From Metabacillus lacus (lineage in GTDB: Bacteria > Bacillota > Bacilli > Bacillales > Bacillaceae), in assembly GCF_009674805.1 (NCBI RefSeq), contig NZ_WKKI01000026.1, positions 1-51,741 on the forward strand: 51,741 bases of DNA. Direction: 5' to 3'. The stretch's first letter is position 1, and every line of letters begins with the position of its first letter. The position numbers were made by a program, and so were the translations under genes. A model generated the notes under the pieces. That model saw nothing but the letters and a program-made list of their open reading frames with translations, did not search any database and had not been told where the DNA came from. Of this stretch, positions 1 through 8,699 are shown one piece after another.

Positions 1-1
1 C

Positions 2-38
2 CGCGCCCCTGCCTTGTCTCGTGGGCGCGCTTTTGTTT
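2..38 (+). terminator. Rho-independent terminator of a gene left of the window
   Basis: A 7-bp GC stem (2-8 with 23-29, CGCGCCC/GGGCGCG) around a 14-nt loop is followed by a T-rich tail (31-38). Orientation fits a rightward gene ending before the window. The loop is rather long, so this is a moderate call. Confidence 0.5.
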
Positions 39-89
39 AAAATCGCCCGGTCGGGGTGAAAAAAAAAATTTGCTCCCCCGCCCAGTCTG

Positions 90-1271
90 CTAGTCTGATA
101 TTTTTGCTTTCACTGGCGCCGGGACTTTCCACAGAAGCGTCAGTCCAATTCCTGCACATAAAGTAACGGTAGCGAAGTAAAAGGGATAATTCATGTTCAC
201 ATCAAACAGGAGGCCGCCAATGACCGGGCCCATAACATTGCCGATACTCGTAAACATGGAGTTCATTCCGCTGACAAAGCCTTGTTCGCTTCCCGCAATT
301 CTGGATAGGTAGGTGGTAACGGCCGGACGCATCAAGTCAAATCCTACAAAAAGCGTAATCGTCACCAAAAGGATGCTGACATATTGATTCACAACGGTCA
401 TAAAGAACACCAAGATGGTTGAAACAATCAGGCTGTAGCGAATCAACTTTATTTCTCCAAGAAGTTTTGCCAGCCTGGCAAACAGGACAATCTGCGCAAA
501 GGCACCAATCAGGGCGCCGCCTGTAATCATGATTGCAATATCCATTGGGGTAAATCCGAATTTCCGGTCTGCAAAAAGGGAAAACAGAGACTCGAAAGAT
601 GCTAACCCAAAAGTAGAGATTAAGATAATGAGAAACGGCAGAAAATATAAAGGAGTAAGTATTCTCCCGATGCCCTTACCTGCAATGCTGGACTCTATCA
701 TTTCATTCTCCGGATTACGCTCCGGCTCTTTTAAAATTAAAATAGACAGTACTGCTGCCAATGCCCCTAATCCTGCAGCAAAAAAGAAGGGCAGGCGTGT
801 CCCAAATTCAGCCATAAAACCTCCGATGCCCGGTCCAATGATAAAGCCGGTGGACATGGCAGCTGACATATAGCCAAGTGCTTTCGGCCTCGTTTCCAAA
901 GTTGTAATATCTGCAATAAACGCTGTCACGCCGGGCATAATTAGTGCGGCGCTTACTCCCCCAAGCATCCTGGACAAAAACAGCATCTCAACAGAAGTTC
1001 CAATTCCAAACAAGTATTCAGAAAAACTAAAGATGAATAAACCAATGATAATCAGGATTTTACGTCCATACTGATCCGCCCACCTGCCAGCAAGGGGCGA
1101 AAGCAGAAGCTGTGTTCCGGCAAAAGCTGCAATCATGTAGCCCACCATAGCACCGGACAGGTTCAGCTCATTCATAATCGTTGGTGTCACGGGAATCACC
1201 AGTCCAATTCCCAAAAAAGCGATAAACAGATTCAGCAATAATATCGACAGTGTGAGTGAATTATTTTTCAT
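90..1271 (-). CDS. MFS multidrug-type efflux transporter
   Basis: Major facilitator superfamily drug/proton antiporter of the plasma membrane, 393 residues, the usual size for the 12-helix DHA1 (Bmr/Blt/NorA-like) group. About twelve hydrophobic segments are visible. The loop after helix 2 carries the MFS signature GRWADQYGRK, and helix 5 has the antiporter-type stretch GFIIGPGIGGF. The open frame runs upstream to 1388, but the ATG at 1271 has GAGGAG seven bases before it and begins directly with the first membrane helix. The longer frame would also run through the terminator at 1372-1400, so 1271 is preferred. It is a single-gene unit. Its promoter has the long spacer typical of MerR-family activation, though no MerR gene lies in the window. 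The substrate cannot be told from sequence. Confidence 0.88.
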   Translation of the reverse strand: MKNNSLTLSILLLNLFIAFLGIGLVIPVTPTIMNELNLSGAMVGYMIAAFAGTQLLLSPLAGRWADQYGRKILIIIGLFIFSFSEYLFGIGTSVEMLFLSRMLGGVSAALIMPGVTAFIADITTLETRPKALGYMSAAMSTGFIIGPGIGGFMAEFGTRLPFFFAAGLGALAAVLSILILKEPERNPENEMIESSIAGKGIGRILTPLYFLPFLIILISTFGLASFESLFSLFADRKFGFTPMDIAIMITGGALIGAFAQIVLFARLAKLLGEIKLIRYSLIVSTILVFFMTVVNQYVSILLVTITLFVGFDLMRPAVTTYLSRIAGSEQGFVSGMNSMFTSIGNVMGPVIGGLLFDVNMNYPFYFATVTLCAGIGLTLLWKVPAPVKAKISD

Positions 1272-1302
1272 AGTGCCGCTCCTCATAAGATGTACTGCTT
1301 CT

Positions 1303-1333
1303 ATTGTAAACGAAGGAGAGCGGAAAAAGTCAA
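1303..1333 (-). promoter_or_regulatory. Promoter with 19-bp spacer (MerR-type architecture)
   Basis: On the minus strand, TTGACT (1328-1333) and TACAAT (1303-1308) are separated by 19 bp. MerR-family activators such as BmrR and Mta act on drug-pump promoters with 19-bp spacers, so an activator of this family encoded elsewhere is plausible. I could not find a clean dyad in the spacer. Confidence 0.5.
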
Positions 1334-1371
1334 AGTATTTCGATATCCAATCAGCTTTTTCAGCTATCACC

Positions 1372-1400
1372 AAAAAGCCCCTATTCATTTGGAAGGGGCT
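1372..1400 (-). terminator. Terminator, minus strand, downstream of tatC
   Basis: AGCCCC (1376-1381) pairs with GGGGCT (1395-1400), and on the minus strand the stem runs into five T residues. It probably ends the phoD-tatA-tatC transcript about 130 bp past the tatC stop. Confidence 0.6.
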
Positions 1401-1468
1401 GCTGATCTTCCTAGAGGTTTTAAAATGTAGTTATTAACATTGAAAACAGTATCCATTAATCATTTGAT

Positions 1469-1494
1469 GTAATCTCTGAAGATACAGAGATTAC
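1469..1494. repeat. Perfect 10-bp inverted repeat
   Basis: GTAATCTCTG (1469-1478) and CAGAGATTAC (1485-1494) flank a 6-nt loop. There is no T-run on either side, so it is not a standard terminator. It lies 35 bp past the tatC stop and may be a 3' stabilising hairpin. Confidence 0.6.
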
Positions 1495-1528
1495 GAAAAC
1501 ACTATATTAAATCCTTTTACACGTTCAC

Positions 1529-2257
1529 TTACACTTCTAACATAGCTTGAGCTTTCAATCTCTTTTTATAAATGATATTAGATAGTGATACACTGATTTC
1601 ATAAAGTGTCAGCAACGGTATAATCACCAGCACATCTGAAATGAAGTCGGGAGGTGTAATCAATATGGATACTACTACCAGCCCAAAGTACGATAATTTT
1701 CTTGCTTTGATGAGTCTGTTAGGATTTAATATTCCGAGTCTGGTCAGAAACATGATTACCAAAGGCAACTCAAATAAAAATCCAAAAGGAAGGGTGATGC
1801 TAATCAAAAATTGAAAGTATTTTTCCACGGTAAACATCGTTTCAAATTGTCCCCCAGCGAGATTTGTTAGAAATCCTAATACAATCGGAAACAAGACGAA
1901 ATAACCAAAGGAAATTCCAGTGATAAAAAGTCCAAATAAACCTGGGATAAATCTCAAAGTCACTATACGCTCTTCGGGATTTAAGGCCGGTGCGACGAAC
2001 TTCCAGGTCTGATAGGCAGCTACAGGAATCGTAGCGGTTAACGCAAATACACCTGATAAAATCATATACACCCACAAAATATCACTTGGTCCTAGGATGA
2101 CCAGTTTTCCATCAACTTCCCTTACCAGCCAGTTGTAAATATCGGTAACAAAAACGAATGTTATGATAAAGAAAAAGATAAATGCACAAAGAGTTAAAAT
2201 AATCCGACGCCGGAGCTCCTCTAAATGCTCAATAAGAAGAGTATCTTTGTTCTGCAA
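1529..2257 (-). CDS. tatC: Twin-arginine translocase subunit TatC (TatCd type)
   Basis: Membrane receptor subunit of the Tat pathway that binds twin-arginine signal peptides of folded proteins. Six hydrophobic segments and the N-terminal cytoplasmic signature HLEELRRRI are present. The frame is open to an ATG at 2341 immediately after the tatA stop. However, the 28 extra residues are encoded by a long hairpin (2294-2330) and match no TatC feature. A TTG at 2257 has GGGAGGGG about seven bases upstream and gives a 242-residue protein starting just before the conserved EHLEELRRR block, which is the normal TatC layout. I therefore choose TTG. Together with TatA and PhoD this forms a dedicated export unit. 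Confidence 0.9.
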   Translation of the reverse strand: MQNKDTLLIEHLEELRRRIILTLCAFIFFFIITFVFVTDIYNWLVREVDGKLVILGPSDILWVYMILSGVFALTATIPVAAYQTWKFVAPALNPEERIVTLRFIPGLFGLFITGISFGYFVLFPIVLGFLTNLAGGQFETMFTVEKYFQFLISITLPFGFLFELPLVIMFLTRLGILNPNRLIKARKLSYFGLVVVSILITPPDFISDVLVIIPLLTLYEISVSLSNIIYKKRLKAQAMLEV

Positions 2258-2293
2258 TCTTCGACCCCTCCCAGTCTTTATGTTTTTTTTATT

Positions 2294-2330
2294 GAAAGAA
2301 GATGTAGGCAATCTGCTCACATCTTCTTTC
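2294..2330 (-). promoter_or_regulatory. Long intercistronic hairpin between tatA and tatC
   Basis: A perfect 12-bp inverted repeat (2294-2305 with 2319-2330) encloses a 13-nt loop. On the minus strand it is followed by A residues, not T residues, so it is not a terminator. It lies between the tatA stop and the likely TTG start of tatC. Such hairpins often act as processing or stability elements that set the TatA:TatC ratio; that role is inferred here. Confidence 0.6.
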
Positions 2331-2341
2331 AAGTATTGCAT

Positions 2342-2545
2342 CTACAATCCTTCTTTCCTTAAAGGCACAGCATCTTCCTCTTTCGGCTCGTCATCATCTG
2401 AAACAAGATCTCTTGTTGATCTTTTGAATTCTTTGAGCGTTGATCCTACTGCACGCCCCAGTTCGGGAAGCTTGGAAGGACCAAAAATGATTAGGGCAAT
2501 CACTAGGACAAGAATTAACCCTGGCACTCCTATGTTTGAAAGCAT
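2342..2545 (-). CDS. tatA: Twin-arginine translocase subunit TatA (TatAd type)
   Basis: Pore-forming Tat subunit of 67 residues, a normal length for TatA. It has one N-terminal transmembrane helix (residues about 6-22), the conserved hinge [11 protein letters not shown], an amphipathic helix, and a short acidic then basic tail. It sits between phoD and tatC, all on the minus strand. In Gram-positive two-component Tat systems TatA also does the job of TatB. No separate promoter is visible, so it is probably cotranscribed with phoD. Confidence 0.95.
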   Translation of the reverse strand: MLSNIGVPGLILVLVIALIIFGPSKLPELGRAVGSTLKEFKRSTRDLVSDDDEPKEEDAVPLRKEGL

Positions 2546-2579
2546 AAATACAGCTCCTTTTCTTTGTAGAATTTATTGT

Positions 2580-4346
2580 TTAATTATTTACTTTTTCTTT
2601 TTCTTTGTTCTTCTGTTTCTTTTTGTGCTTTTGCTTTTCATGTGCACGGTTTTGGGCGCTATTTCTATCTTCTTCCACTTCTTTTGTCTGCTTCACACCG
2701 TCAGGCACTTGTACAGAAGAAACCTTTTTTAAGCCCATTTGATCTTTGTCATAAACAAATGAAGCTCTCGTTGATATGTCTGCCCCTGGTTCGGTTACGA
2801 ATGGAACAACACGATAATCTGTCCGCCATTGCTCCGGTGTTACTGTACATCTGACATATCCGCGATAATCATTAAAGAATTTTATATGAGGGTTTTGAGC
2901 AAGAATTTTATCGGTATCTGCCCGCTTATCCGCACCATTCCCTCCTGACGTGATGGAAGTTCCAACAAACTCCACTCCAACCGTCTTGCTGCTAGGGTTT
3001 TTATAATCTTCTTTTAAGTTGGATGCCCAGCTTGCATGAACATCTCCTGTAAGGACAACCAAGTTTGTAATGTCATTGCTCTTGACTACTTCCATTAAGC
3101 GATCGCGGGCAGCCGGGTAACCATCCCATGAATCCATGCTGAACCTAGGTGCTTCAGGTGTACCATAGTTGCGTTCTGCAAAAAAGATTTGCTGCGGAAG
3201 CACTTTCCATCCTGTATTTGAACCGGACAAACCATCTGCCAGCCATTTTTCCTGTTCTGCTCCAAGAAGAGTTCTTGTGGGATCAAGTGACTCCGGAGTC
3301 TGTGGAGAACTGGTATCACCGTTCGCCTGGTCATCACGGTACTGCCTGCTGTCCAATACAAAGAAATCAGCAAGAGTTCCATAAGTAAAGCTTCTGTAAA
3401 GCCTCATATCAGAACCTTTAGGCAAAGAAGATCTCCGCAGCGGCATGTGTTCATAATAAGCTTGATATGCAGAAGCTCTTCTTTTAATAAATGCTTCAAC
3501 AGATTGTCCTTTTTCCGGAATCACATTCGCATAATTATTTTCCACTTCATGATCATCCCACGTAACTACCCACGGGAAAGCAGCATGTGCAGCGCGCAGG
3601 TGGACATCGGAGCGGTATTGCGCATATCGGTTTCGATAATCCTCAAGGGCTATGATTTCGGGGCCGCTGTGCACCCGGACATTTCCGGTTGATGCTATAT
3701 ATTCATTCGGGCCATATTCATATATGTAATCCCCAAGATGAAAAACCAAATCAAGGTCTTCCTTCGCCATATGTTTATATGCCGTAAAGTAACCATGTTC
3801 AAACTGCTGGCAAGAAGCAAATGCAAACTTGAGTCTGTCAACCTTAGCCCCGGCTGGCGGCAGTGTTTTAGTTCTTCCAGTCTGGCTGACTTCCCCGCCG
3901 CAGGTAAAACGATAATAATAAACTTGATTTGGTTTTAGTCCGTCCACTTCAACATGCACACTATGCCCCAATTCAGGCCTTGCTGCCACCTTGCCTTCCT
4001 GGACGACTCTGCGGAAATTCTCGTCTCGGGCAACTTCCCATTTCACCTTTACCGCTTCATTTGGCATTCCGCCTCCATTCAGCGGATCCGGAGCAAGCCT
4101 TGTCCATAAAACGACACTGTCAGACAACGGATCACCTGAAGCTACACCGAGGGAAAAGGGATAATCACTGAATTTTGGAGCTGCAGAAACCTCAATCCCT
4201 GTTACAGATTGCGCAAGAGCAAGACCAAGTGATAAACCCGCAAGCTTGCTGGCACCCGCTATAAAATTTCTTCGGTCCATATTTCTACTAAAAGCTGTTT
4301 CACTCCAACTTTTAACCGCCTCATCAAACGCTTTATCGTATTTCAT
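2580..4346 (-). CDS. phoD: Alkaline phosphatase D / phosphodiesterase PhoD
   Basis: Secreted calcium- and iron-dependent phosphatase/phosphodiesterase, induced in phosphate starvation. The 588-residue protein starts with a twin-arginine signal (NMDRRNFIAGA, residues about 22-32) followed by a hydrophobic stretch and a VSAAP-type cleavage region. Metallophosphatase motifs follow in order: HLGDYIYEYG, WDDHEVENNY and VVLTGDVHASW, which carry the metal ligands. The C-terminus ends in an unusually lysine-rich tail of about 30 residues, possibly for cell-wall teichoic acid binding (inference). The order phoD-tatA-tatC matches B. subtilis, where the TatAd-TatCd pair is dedicated to PhoD. A Pho-box-like element lies upstream. 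Confidence 0.95.
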   Translation of the reverse strand: MKYDKAFDEAVKSWSETAFSRNMDRRNFIAGASKLAGLSLGLALAQSVTGIEVSAAPKFSDYPFSLGVASGDPLSDSVVLWTRLAPDPLNGGGMPNEAVKVKWEVARDENFRRVVQEGKVAARPELGHSVHVEVDGLKPNQVYYYRFTCGGEVSQTGRTKTLPPAGAKVDRLKFAFASCQQFEHGYFTAYKHMAKEDLDLVFHLGDYIYEYGPNEYIASTGNVRVHSGPEIIALEDYRNRYAQYRSDVHLRAAHAAFPWVVTWDDHEVENNYANVIPEKGQSVEAFIKRRASAYQAYYEHMPLRRSSLPKGSDMRLYRSFTYGTLADFFVLDSRQYRDDQANGDTSSPQTPESLDPTRTLLGAEQEKWLADGLSGSNTGWKVLPQQIFFAERNYGTPEAPRFSMDSWDGYPAARDRLMEVVKSNDITNLVVLTGDVHASWASNLKEDYKNPSSKTVGVEFVGTSITSGGNGADKRADTDKILAQNPHIKFFNDYRGYVRCTVTPEQWRTDYRVVPFVTEPGADISTRASFVYDKDQMGLKKVSSVQVPDGVKQTKEVEEDRNSAQNRAHEKQKHKKKQKNKEKEKVNN

Positions 4347-4379
4347 TCATTATCCCTCCCTAAATATTGGTACAACGAA

Positions 4380-4421
4380 AGTATAAAAAACATTTTTGAA
4401 TTTGGTGTGAAGATATGTAAA
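4380..4421 (-). promoter_or_regulatory. Probable PhoP-dependent promoter of phoD
   Basis: On the minus strand three TT-N-A-N-A-like hexamers, TTTACA (4416-4421), TTCACA (4406-4411) and TTCAAA (4395-4400), are spaced 10 and 11 bp apart, as in B. subtilis Pho boxes. They lie just upstream of a TATACT -10 (4380-4385). Position and phosphatase context support PhoPR control. A second loose set of TTAACA-type repeats occurs at 4558-4585 on the plus strand. Confidence 0.55.
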
Positions 4422-4970
4422 GGAAATATTCTCCTTAAGGGTCCATTTATCCGGACCATTCGTAATACTTAATAAATATCGAGCACCTATGTAAGCATAC
4501 TTGTGCAAAATGGTTCAGTCATAAACTTCCAGTTTCAGACTATTTTCCTTAAAGAAATTAACAATTTTATTAACAAAAATTTACATAATTTGCTGCCCGA
4601 AGGAGTTGGAATTGTTTTATAGACATTAAAAAGGCTGTCTTTTTGATCTACCAACGATGATTTAAAGCTACTCAGTACCTGTCGAAATTCTAATCGTATC
4701 AAGATCGAAGTTTTTGCCTGAGATATAAAAAAACAGCCATTCTTATGTTGAAGTGACTGTATCTTTGATTCAGTTTAATTCACAGATACTTAATTAACTC
4801 TCCGGTCTGCGTAAATATCAACACCTTAGTCTTTGTCTCCAAAAATTTATGACCTTACCGAAGAAGAAATTCAAACTCTAGCTCAGAATGCATAGACACT
4901 GAATTGGTTGATTTAATCTCCTTCAGCCTCAATAATAAGAGAAGGTCTAAAAAATTGAGGTGGATAACAA
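4422..4970. other. Gene-poor interval with a decayed coding tail
   Basis: No intact gene is visible. A 21-codon open stretch at 4830-4895 (plus strand) reads PKIYDLTEEEIQTLAQNA then stop. This resembles the extreme C-terminus of large restriction-methyltransferase-type proteins ending in a Y-x-L-T-E-E-E-I motif, so it may be the last trace of a deleted gene; this is weak. The rest is AT-rich with short A and T runs. Confidence 0.4.
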
Positions 4971-6209
4971 ATGGCAAACAACGTACATCCCTTATCAGAA
5001 CCGTTAACACTTCCGAATGGAACCAAAATAAAAAACCGTTTTTTCAAATCTGCAATGAGCGAAGCGCTTGGAACGAAAGATCACAACTCTTCTCCCGCTC
5101 TGATCAAACTATATACTACCTGGGCTGAAGGCGGGACAGGCCTTGTTGTGACAGGAAATGTCATGGTAGACCGTAGTGCTCTTGGAGAGTCAGGCAACGT
5201 TGTGATTGAGGATGAAAGAGATCTAGAGATGCTCAAGAAGTGGGCGAAGGCTGGAACAAAGAATGATACTCATCTCTGGATGCAGTTAAATCATCCCGGA
5301 AAGCAGTCACCGAGAACGCTGTCCAAAAAGCCTGTGGCTCCAAGCGCGATACCGCTTTCCGGCAATCTAAAAAGATTCTTTAATGAACCGAGGGCGCTTA
5401 CCACAGAGGAAATACAGGATTTGATCATCCGGTTTGGAAACGCGGCCAGAGTGGCTCAAAAAGCCGGATTTACCGGAGTGCAGATTCATGGTGCCCACGG
5501 TTATCTGATCAGTCAGTTTTTATCTCCTTTTCATAACCGGCGTTCTGACGAATGGGGCGGCAGTTTGGAAAATCGAATGAAATTTGTGTTGAAAGTTTAT
5601 CAGGAAATTCGTAAACAGACCGGCGCTAATTTCCCAATAGGAATCAAATTGAATTCTGCTGACTTCCAGCGAGGCGGTTTTACGGAAGAAGAATCATTGG
5701 AAGTCATTCGCAGCCTGGCCGACGCGGGAATCGATCTTATTGAGATTTCAGGTGGGAATTATGAGAATCCCATGATGCAGGGGTCGAATGTGAAAGAAAG
5801 CACGAAAAAACGGGAAGCCTACTTTCTGGAATTCGCCACAAAGGTAAGGAATATCGTTTCCACACCACTGGTCGTCACAGGAGGCTTTCGTTCTGAAAAG
5901 GCGATGACAGACGCAGTTGCTGAAGGAGAAATTGATATGGTTGGAATTGCCAAGCCTCTTGCCCTGATGCCTGACCTTCCTCAGCAAATTTTCCAAGGAA
6001 CCTACCAAACCATACAGTTAAAGCCGACGAAAACAGGTTTGAAATGGCTCGATAAATCTGCTTCCATGTTAGAGATTGTCTGGTATGAGCAGCAGCTGGC
6101 CCGAATGGGGAATGGAAAATCTCCCAATCCCGACCATAGTGTTTGGCTGGCATTGTTGAACACCATCATGACCAATGGGACTGCTGTTTTCAAGAAACGG
6201 CGGGGATAA
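4971..6209 (+). CDS. NADH:flavin oxidoreductase, Old Yellow Enzyme family
   Basis: FMN-dependent TIM-barrel ene-reductase, 412 residues. The family hallmarks are HGAHGYLISQFLSP (substrate-binding H-x-x-H region) followed by NRRSDEWGGSLENR, with ISGGNYENP and a late VVTGGFRSEKAM phosphate-binding segment for FMN. The ATG at 4971 follows a GAGGTGG ribosome site. It is longer than YqjM-type enzymes and lacks the C-terminal iron-sulfur/NAD domains of 2,4-dienoyl-CoA reductases, so it is a single-domain member. It stands alone. The physiological substrate is not predictable. Confidence 0.9.
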   Translation: MANNVHPLSEPLTLPNGTKIKNRFFKSAMSEALGTKDHNSSPALIKLYTTWAEGGTGLVVTGNVMVDRSALGESGNVVIEDERDLEMLKKWAKAGTKNDTHLWMQLNHPGKQSPRTLSKKPVAPSAIPLSGNLKRFFNEPRALTTEEIQDLIIRFGNAARVAQKAGFTGVQIHGAHGYLISQFLSPFHNRRSDEWGGSLENRMKFVLKVYQEIRKQTGANFPIGIKLNSADFQRGGFTEEESLEVIRSLADAGIDLIEISGGNYENPMMQGSNVKESTKKREAYFLEFATKVRNIVSTPLVVTGGFRSEKAMTDAVAEGEIDMVGIAKPLALMPDLPQQIFQGTYQTIQLKPTKTGLKWLDKSASMLEIVWYEQQLARMGNGKSPNPDHSVWLALLNTIMTNGTAVFKKRRG

Positions 6210-6286
6210 TGTATCACGAGGATTGAACTGGCTATTGCCGCTTTGGGGTCAGCGCAGCAATGATCATGCACATTATGAAGTTACAT

Positions 6287-6313
6287 AAAAAACCCCTTTC
6301 CATGTGAAAGGGG
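6287..6313 (-). terminator. Terminator of the yhfK-like gene
   Basis: CCCCTTTC (6293-6300) pairs with GAAAGGGG (6306-6313) around a 5-nt loop. On the minus strand the stem is followed by six T residues. Confidence 0.75.
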
Positions 6314-6325
6314 CTGTTATGCTTT

Positions 6326-6970
6326 CTACAGATTTTGAACTGCTTTCGCAATCTCTGTATCTCCGGAAATCAAATCAAAAGATTGGCGGATACTGTTTTC
6401 ATTGTCCAGAACGGCAAGGATGGTTTTCGCAACATCTTCTCTGGCAATGGAGCCTCTGTCTAGGTTCTCAGCTGCTGATACCCTTCCTGTTCCAGGTTCA
6501 TTGAGCAGGCCGCCCGGGCGGATAATTGTATAGTGAAGGCTGCTGTTGATCAGCATTTTGTCAGCATAATGTTTCGCCACATAATACGGTTTGATGTGCT
6601 CATTCCAGTTTTCTCTGTTGTGAGCCTGAAGAGCGCTTACCATTACAAACCGCACAACGCCCGCTTTTTCAGCCGCCTCAACCATTTTCACGGCTCCATC
6701 CAGATCAATCAGAAGTGTTTTGTCTGCTCCCGTTTGCCCGCCGGATCCGGCAGTAAAAACGATCGCATCACATCCGGAAGCTGTTTGGGCAAGCTCAGTA
6801 ACAGTGCCTTCCAAATTAGCAAGCCTCGTCTCTACTCCGGACTTCCCAAACTCCTCTGCCTGCTCCTCTGAGCGGACCATTGCAATGGGGCTGTAACCTT
6901 GACTCTCCTTCAGCAATGCTGCCAAGTGCTTTCCAATCTGGCCGTTAGCTCCAACGATTAATACCTTCAT
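6326..6970 (-). CDS. yhfK: NAD(P)-binding oxidoreductase, YhfK-like (atypical SDR/NmrA fold)
   Basis: A 214-residue Rossmann-fold protein closely resembling B. subtilis YhfK. The dinucleotide-binding motif GANGQIG is at residues 7-13. An internal TAGSGG and the Y-x3-K of PYYVAKHYADK follow, with the conserved IIRPGGL segment near residue 155. The frame extends six codons upstream, but AAAGGAG lies seven bases before the ATG at 6970, which gives the expected MKVLIV start. It is monocistronic with its own terminator. The reaction is unknown; family members are predicted NAD(P)-dependent epimerases or reductases. Confidence 0.88.
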   Translation of the reverse strand: MKVLIVGANGQIGKHLAALLKESQGYSPIAMVRSEEQAEEFGKSGVETRLANLEGTVTELAQTASGCDAIVFTAGSGGQTGADKTLLIDLDGAVKMVEAAEKAGVVRFVMVSALQAHNRENWNEHIKPYYVAKHYADKMLINSSLHYTIIRPGGLLNEPGTGRVSAAENLDRGSIAREDVAKTILAVLDNENSIRQSFDLISGDTEIAKAVQNL

Positions 6971-7111
6971 AACCATACTCCTTTCCATAATGGTGCTGCT
7001 CCTATTATTTCAAAGCATGGTTGTGAATTCAAATAGCGGGCTTGTCGAGGGACAAGATTCCCAGGGGCTTGAAGAGCTTTTCCATCAAAGCTGATCATTT
7101 CGAAATTCTTC

Positions 7112-8683
7112 TTACACGCTATACAGCTCACTCTCCTCAAAAAGCTGAACATTGTTACGGCCAGCTCTCTTGGCGGCATAAAGGGCGTGATCTGCATGTT
7201 CGACAGCTTCTTTGATTGCTTCACCTGGCGAAACAGAATGGCAGGAAACCGCCGAGACACCGAAGCTGGAGGTTACATGCAGCTTGTAGCTTTCACTGCT
7301 GAGGAGGCTTTCTTCAATAGAACTTCTGATACTTTCAGCCGCAGCAATCGCTTCCTCTTCCTTCGCTTCATGAAGAAAGATGATAAACTCTTCTCCACCA
7401 TAGCGTCCGATCAAATCCTGAGGTTGAAGGCAAGCCTGCGCTTTCTGAATTACATGGGTAATGACCGTGTCCCCCATCTGATGACCATATGTATCGTTCA
7501 CCAATTTGAAGTGATCTATATCAAACAAAATGAGAGCTGCACTGCTTTCTTTTTTCATAAGGCTTATAAGCGCTGTTTCTGCTTTTTCAAGAAAGTGGGT
7601 GCGGTTATAAATTTGCGTCAGTCCGTCATAGGCTGCGAGTCTTGCAAGCTTTTTCTGAAGAATCACCCTGTCTGTGATATCAGTGAACGTAATGATGCTG
7701 CCGATGATGGTTGTATGTTTTTTAAATACAGAGGAAAATGTCACCTGATAATGCTTTGTTACTCCGTCCGGCTCCAGCTCAAAATCTGAATCTCTGCCTC
7801 CGCCAATGATATCCAGCAATAATCGATTTTGCTTCATAACATGAGAGATTGTACTTCCGATAGACGAGGATGTGACATGAGGAATCACCTTTTTTAGCGC
7901 CTTATTATAATCAACCAGTGCTCCCTTATGATCCAGGACCATGACTCCTTCATTCATGCTGTCAAACACCTTTTCCCTCGCAATGGGGAGAACATGAAAC
8001 ATCCGGTAAGAGAATAAAGAAAGAGCATGAAAAACAAATGAAATGCTCATAGAAACCGGACCAAGATCAATGCCATATGGACTGGAATCATTCAAATAGT
8101 ATTGATTGGCGGCAATGGGCAGAAACAATCCCGCAATCATAAAAGAAATCTGAACCCGAAACCGGAGTGTTGATCCTGCTAACTGAAAAAGCAGAATCAC
8201 CATGCTGATGATTAAGCATAGAAACAAATATAAAGCGTGAAAGAAGAAGAAAGGTCCATACGTGAATTCTGCAACCTCAAAAGGAACCCCTTCCTTCAGT
8301 TTGATCGATGTATAGTAAAGATTATGAAGATCATTGGTATGATGCAGAAAAACGGTAAGTACAGGCAGTCCAAACAGCAGAAAGAGAGACTTCTTCCCCA
8401 GTTTAACAGCTGCATAATCGATGCACATCCACAGAATAAAACCAGGAATAAACGGCATCACCAAATATTCAATCCCCAGCCAGAATTTCACCTCTATTAA
8501 GCTGCTGCTATTCAATTCAAAAAGATAAGCGAACGAAAAGACAGCTGAACATAACGCAGCCATGGCATACTGCCTGGCACCCGGAGCATCTTTTAATGCA
8601 AAGTGGGAGAAAAGGCTCAACACCAAACTTAAAATTCCCGCGACTCCAATCAACAGCAAATAAATCCATCCATCTTCCATCAT
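7112..8683 (-). CDS. Membrane diguanylate cyclase (7TM sensor-PAS-GGDEF)
   Basis: Predicted producer of the second messenger c-di-GMP. The 523-residue protein has about seven N-terminal membrane segments of the histidine-kinase 7TM sensor type (residues 1-220). A PAS-like domain follows (about 225-350), then a GGDEF domain with the active-site motif RYGGEEF. The inhibitory I-site position five residues upstream reads QPQD instead of RxxD, so product inhibition may be lost. Two adjacent ATG codons follow GGAG; the first is used. It is monocistronic. The ligand sensed is unknown. Confidence 0.88.
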   Translation of the reverse strand: MMEDGWIYLLLIGVAGILSLVLSLFSHFALKDAPGARQYAMAALCSAVFSFAYLFELNSSSLIEVKFWLGIEYLVMPFIPGFILWMCIDYAAVKLGKKSLFLLFGLPVLTVFLHHTNDLHNLYYTSIKLKEGVPFEVAEFTYGPFFFFHALYLFLCLIISMVILLFQLAGSTLRFRVQISFMIAGLFLPIAANQYYLNDSSPYGIDLGPVSMSISFVFHALSLFSYRMFHVLPIAREKVFDSMNEGVMVLDHKGALVDYNKALKKVIPHVTSSSIGSTISHVMKQNRLLLDIIGGGRDSDFELEPDGVTKHYQVTFSSVFKKHTTIIGSIITFTDITDRVILQKKLARLAAYDGLTQIYNRTHFLEKAETALISLMKKESSAALILFDIDHFKLVNDTYGHQMGDTVITHVIQKAQACLQPQDLIGRYGGEEFIIFLHEAKEEEAIAAAESIRSSIEESLLSSESYKLHVTSSFGVSAVSCHSVSPGEAIKEAVEHADHALYAAKRAGRNNVQLFEESELYSV

Positions 8684-8699
8684 ACTTTTCTCCTATTTC

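Noticed and set aside
1272-1388. 39-residue N-terminal extension of the MFS transporter
   Set aside because: It contains the promoter elements and a terminator stem, and the ribosome site points to 1271.
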